Source: GCA-2699365 sp036160955 (GTDB lineage: Bacteria > Verrucomicrobiota > Verrucomicrobiia > Opitutales > Coraliomargaritaceae). From it: a stretch of 9,492 bases of DNA. The translations under genes and the position numbers were made by a program. A model generated the notes under the pieces. It was not told the DNA's origin, ran no database searches, and saw only the letters and a list, made by a program, of their open reading frames with translations. Below are positions 7,689-9,492 of this stretch, piece by piece; position 1 is the stretch's first letter; every line of letters starts with the position of its first letter. The DNA lies in contig JAYYDJ010000082.1 in the NCBI GenBank assembly GCA_036160955.1, forward strand, positions 1 to 9,492, in the 5' to 3' direction.

Positions 7689-8384
7689 TTAAAATTTTAT
7701 AGGTAGTTCGACAACTGCTTTAACGCGCTTTCCATTTTTTTTAGGCTCGGTCATTTTCCATTGTTTAAAAACTGCACGAACAGAATCTTTCAAAACTTCA
7801 TGTGTGGTTTCTGTGAATCGCACGATTCGTATCATATTGCCGCTTTCATCTACTTGGAATCGAACTCTTGTGTAACCGCTGATTCTATCTTTTCTCATTT
7901 GAAAAGGCTTTTCAGGCTTAACGAAATTGATCATTCGTGGTTTTTCATCGAGTTCGCTTACATTAAAGAACTCTTTCATTTCAGCTATTGCATCTGGCCG
8001 TGTATTAAACCCGCTAAGACCGAAGGCTGCTGCCATGGCATCTCCTATGCCTGGGTCTAGAGCTAGATCGAGTTGCGATAAAGAAAGTTGTGGAGGCGGA
8101 GGCGGAGGCGGGGGAGGGGGAGGCTCTTCAATTTCTTCATCTTCTTGCTCAGGAGGTTCAGGAGGAGGTGGGGGTGGGGGAGGAGCAATATCTACCTGAA
8201 CGACAAGACTGTCTTTTTTACCAATTGAATCTAGAAGCTGCGTAAAAGGTATTAATAAGAAGATAGCTGTGGTAAGGACGATAGCAGCTAGCACAACCAT
8301 AGGGATGCCCTGGCTCATGCTAGGAATGTTAAAATTAATCACTCCAGCTGCTTTTTCGTCCTGTTTTTTATCATTCACAGTCAA
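7689..8384 (-). CDS. tonB: TonB energy transducer
   Basis: This 231-residue protein has the TonB layout: a cytoplasmic head, one membrane helix (about 28-47), a periplasmic proline-rich rod with 8 prolines (68-75) and 11 prolines (88-98) separated by an acidic stretch (79-87), then a C-terminal TonB domain (about 155-231) with GYTRVRFQVDESGN and a terminal VELPIKF strand. Together with ExbB and ExbD it would pass the proton-motive force to an outer-membrane receptor. The start is uncertain. The TTG at 8384-8382 overlaps the exbD stop by 4 bp (TTGA). A GTG two codons later (8378) sits about 8 nt after a GAG and may be the better start; only two residues differ. The segment LSLSQLDLALDPGIG (100-114) after the rod is a conserved-looking linker. 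The dedicated exbB-exbD-tonB-TPR set suggests a substrate-specific system rather than the housekeeping one. Confidence 0.92.
   Translation of the reverse strand: MTVNDKKQDEKAAGVINFNIPSMSQGIPMVVLAAIVLTTAIFLLIPFTQLLDSIGKKDSLVVQVDIAPPPPPPPPEPPEQEDEEIEEPPPPPPPPPPPQLSLSQLDLALDPGIGDAMAAAFGLSGFNTRPDAIAEMKEFFNVSELDEKPRMINFVKPEKPFQMRKDRISGYTRVRFQVDESGNMIRIVRFTETTHEVLKDSVRAVFKQWKMTEPKKNGKRVKAVVELPIKF
8091..8123 (+). repeat. G-rich GGN triplet run encoding 11 prolines of TonB
   Basis: On the plus strand this is an uninterrupted GG-containing triplet series (mostly AGG, CGG and GGG). On the minus (coding) strand it reads as 11 proline codons, TonB residues 88-98. The G-rich strand has several runs of G and could form a quadruplex or slip during replication, changing the rod length in frame. 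Confidence 0.8.
8160..8183 (+). repeat. Second G-rich triplet run encoding 8 prolines of TonB
   Basis: Eight GGN-type triplets on the plus strand, with two GGGGG runs, encode TonB residues 68-75 on the minus strand. With the run at 8091-8123 it brackets a short acidic linker. Similar structural and slippage remarks apply, but it is shorter. Confidence 0.75.
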
Positions 8385-8785
8385 TTCTCTGTGGAAATAT
8401 TAACGGATGGGGCACCTCCAATTTTTGCTTCGTCAATGACACGGACAAGAAGACTTGTAGGAACTGTTTTGTCAGCTTGTATAATGACTGGCATTTCGTC
8501 TTTCTGGTTCAATCGTTTGACTATAGAGCGAACTCCAGCAGAACCAATCTCGCGTCCTCCGTAGATTACCTTTCCTGTATCTGTAATAGCTATAAGAATG
8601 CTATTTTTCTCCAAGTCTACGGCAGATGATGCCTGCGGTTTTGTCACATCAACGCCAGTTTCCTCAACAAATACCGTTGTAACGATAAAGAAAATCAAGA
8701 GTATGAATACGACATCAATTAGTGGGGAAATATTAATTTCCTCGTTACTAGCTGAATCAGAACCTTTACGTTTTCCTAGTGCCAT
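8381..8785 (-). CDS. exbD: ExbD biopolymer transport protein
   Basis: This 134-residue protein has the full ExbD/TolR plan: a short polar N-terminus, one membrane helix (about 20-42) starting with NISPLIDVVFILLIFFIV, and a periplasmic domain with VIIQADKTVP (99-108) and VIDEAKIGGAPSVNI (115-129). D24 within SPLIDVVF matches the essential membrane aspartate that carries protons in ExbD and TolR. It forms the stator with ExbB and hands energy to TonB. The ATG is 18 bp after the exbB stop and lies in the same reading frame as exbB. The spacer is purine-rich and contains eight A in a row in the mRNA, with only a weak AAGAAA before the start. It overlaps tonB by 4 bp if the TTG start is used. Confidence 0.94.
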   Translation of the reverse strand: MALGKRKGSDSASNEEINISPLIDVVFILLIFFIVTTVFVEETGVDVTKPQASSAVDLEKNSILIAITDTGKVIYGGREIGSAGVRSIVKRLNQKDEMPVIIQADKTVPTSLLVRVIDEAKIGGAPSVNISTEN

Positions 8786-8803
8786 TTTCTTGCTTTTTTT
8801 TAT

Positions 8804-9412
8804 TTATCCCTTGAGACCTTTGACTTCGAATTGCTTCAGTGTCTTTGCTTCAAGCTGAGTAAGAAATTGCTGTAAATTTTGGCGCTGTGCGCGTGCTGAA
8901 GTCAGAAAGAACATTGCAGGAATTGCTAGCATTAGCCCCGTTTGTGTTGTTATGAGTGCTTCCGAAATGCCGCCTGCTACTAGATCCAGAGAATTACCCC
9001 CATAGCTAACAGACAGACCAAGAAATGTGGCTAACATGCCAACTACTGTACCTAATAATCCAAGAAGTGGAGCAGCCGAGACGATTGTTGTGCTGAAGCG
9101 AATCTGACGATCAAGCGGTTGAATGATTCGGCGATGTAACATCAAAAAACGAAAGCTTAGTTCTTTGTGAGAATCGACGTCTCTTTGAGTATAACGAATC
9201 ATGTTGCCGAGAAGTCCGCTAGCCTCACTCGGCTGTTCGACCCAATGGCCCCATTCGTTTGCATCTTTGCTAAGCTCTTTGAGTATTTGTAGATATATAA
9301 TTACTTGGAAAATAGATCCATCTATTACCAAAGCAAGCGCCGCTAAACCTATCATTAGAGGACCCCCAGAAATCCAAGTATTAAAAACAGTCTCGTTGAG
9401 CGTCTCCCACAT
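8804..9412 (-). CDS. exbB: ExbB/TolQ-type proton channel protein
   Basis: This 202-residue protein has three membrane segments, at about 15-42, 108-132 and 149-171, as in ExbB. The MotA/TolQ/ExbB core is seen as APLLGLLGTVVGM (114-126) and GGISEALITTQTGLMLAIPA (147-166). E151 and T156 align with the glutamate and threonine that line the ion path in E. coli ExbB TM3. The length is somewhat short for ExbB but normal for the second ExbB-like gene of exbB-exbB-exbD-tonB-TPR clusters. An upstream partner beyond the window is therefore possible. The ATG at 9412-9410 has no Shine-Dalgarno; the 20 nt before it are almost all A and T. It is the first complete gene of the minus-strand operon. Confidence 0.92.
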   Translation of the reverse strand: MWETLNETVFNTWISGGPLMIGLAALALVIDGSIFQVIIYLQILKELSKDANEWGHWVEQPSEASGLLGNMIRYTQRDVDSHKELSFRFLMLHRRIIQPLDRQIRFSTTIVSAAPLLGLLGTVVGMLATFLGLSVSYGGNSLDLVAGGISEALITTQTGLMLAIPAMFFLTSARAQRQNLQQFLTQLEAKTLKQFEVKGLKG

Positions 9413-9492
9413 ACGGTATATGTAATATATATAATCCCCCGAAGAATTATTGTTTTCTTTCAGAGCGTAATATTCCGTTTAATAACGTCATT
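9413..9492 (-). promoter_or_regulatory. Upstream region of exbB, possible tail of a preceding gene
   Basis: These 80 bp precede exbB. Reading leftward from the window edge, one frame ends in TGA at 9462-9460 and another in TAA at 9449-9447 (last residues SERKQ). Either could be the end of an upstream operon gene, leaving a 47 or 34 bp gap; the third frame stops at once. Close to exbB, 9418-9435 is an alternating AT tract that could serve as a -10 region or a ribosome entry region. A GGGGG run lies 22-26 nt before the ATG, too far for a normal Shine-Dalgarno. Nothing here identifies the neighbouring gene. Confidence 0.35.

Larger units (their letters stand above)
2536..9412 (-). other. Probable seven-gene operon exbB-exbD-tonB-TPR-amidase-NCS2-phosphatase
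   Basis: Seven genes run in the same direction with spacings of 18, -4, 5, 24, 26 and 13 bp and no space for internal promoters or hairpin terminators between them. Cotranscription is inferred from this. It couples an outer-membrane energising complex to an inner-membrane purine permease and a lipoprotein phosphatase. Confidence 0.75.

Noticed and set aside
8091..8185. G-rich repeats as a CRISPR-like or regulatory tandem array
   Set aside because: The repeats are proline codons in frame with TonB; no spacers or fixed repeat unit.
7927..8199. Plus-strand open frame with a glycine-rich stretch
   Set aside because: The glycines are the complement of the TonB proline codons, and nothing else supports a gene.

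Overview
The window reads as part of a purine nucleotide and nucleoside scavenging locus from a Gram-negative (diderm) bacterium. It carries an ExbB/ExbD/TonB energising complex, a predicted outer-membrane lipoprotein, and Tat- and Sec-type export signals. Base composition is moderately AT-rich. No gene start has a convincing Shine-Dalgarno sequence at normal spacing. The TonB protein has two long proline runs followed by an LSLSQLDLALDPG-type segment, a layout I associate with Verrucomicrobiota (Opitutae) and some marine Gammaproteobacteria. The lineage is therefore a low-confidence suggestion, leaning to a marine Verrucomicrobiota.

Layout, left to right. Positions 1-881 (minus) hold a 3'-truncated gene of the 'purine nucleoside permease' NUP family, with a signal peptide. 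Positions 882-973 are a short divergent promoter region. Positions 974-2530 (plus) encode a Tat-exported adenosine deaminase of the ADGF/CECR1-like type. It ends only 5 bp from a convergent run of seven tightly spaced minus-strand genes. In transcription order (right to left) these are exbB (9412-8804), exbD (8785-8381), tonB (8384-7689), a secreted TPR protein (7683-6349), an acetamidase/formamidase-family protein (6324-5401), an NCS2 purine-base permease (5374-4064) and a PhoD-family lipoprotein phosphatase (4050-2536). The gaps between them are 18, -4, 5, 24, 26 and 13 bp, so they look like one operon whose promoter and first genes lie at or beyond the right edge.

Inferred logic: a TonB-dependent receptor (not in the window), powered by ExbB/ExbD/TonB with its TPR partner, would import nucleotides or nucleic-acid fragments across the outer membrane. 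The PhoD-like lipoprotein would remove phosphate, the deaminase would turn adenosine into inosine plus ammonia, and the NUP protein (probably a phosphorylase-fold enzyme rather than a membrane carrier) would release the free base. The NCS2 permease would carry the base into the cytoplasm. The formamidase-like enzyme is the unexplained member. It suggests that an amide or formamide released downstream is also used for nitrogen. No RNA genes, insertion sequences, CRISPR arrays or convincing intrinsic terminators were seen.
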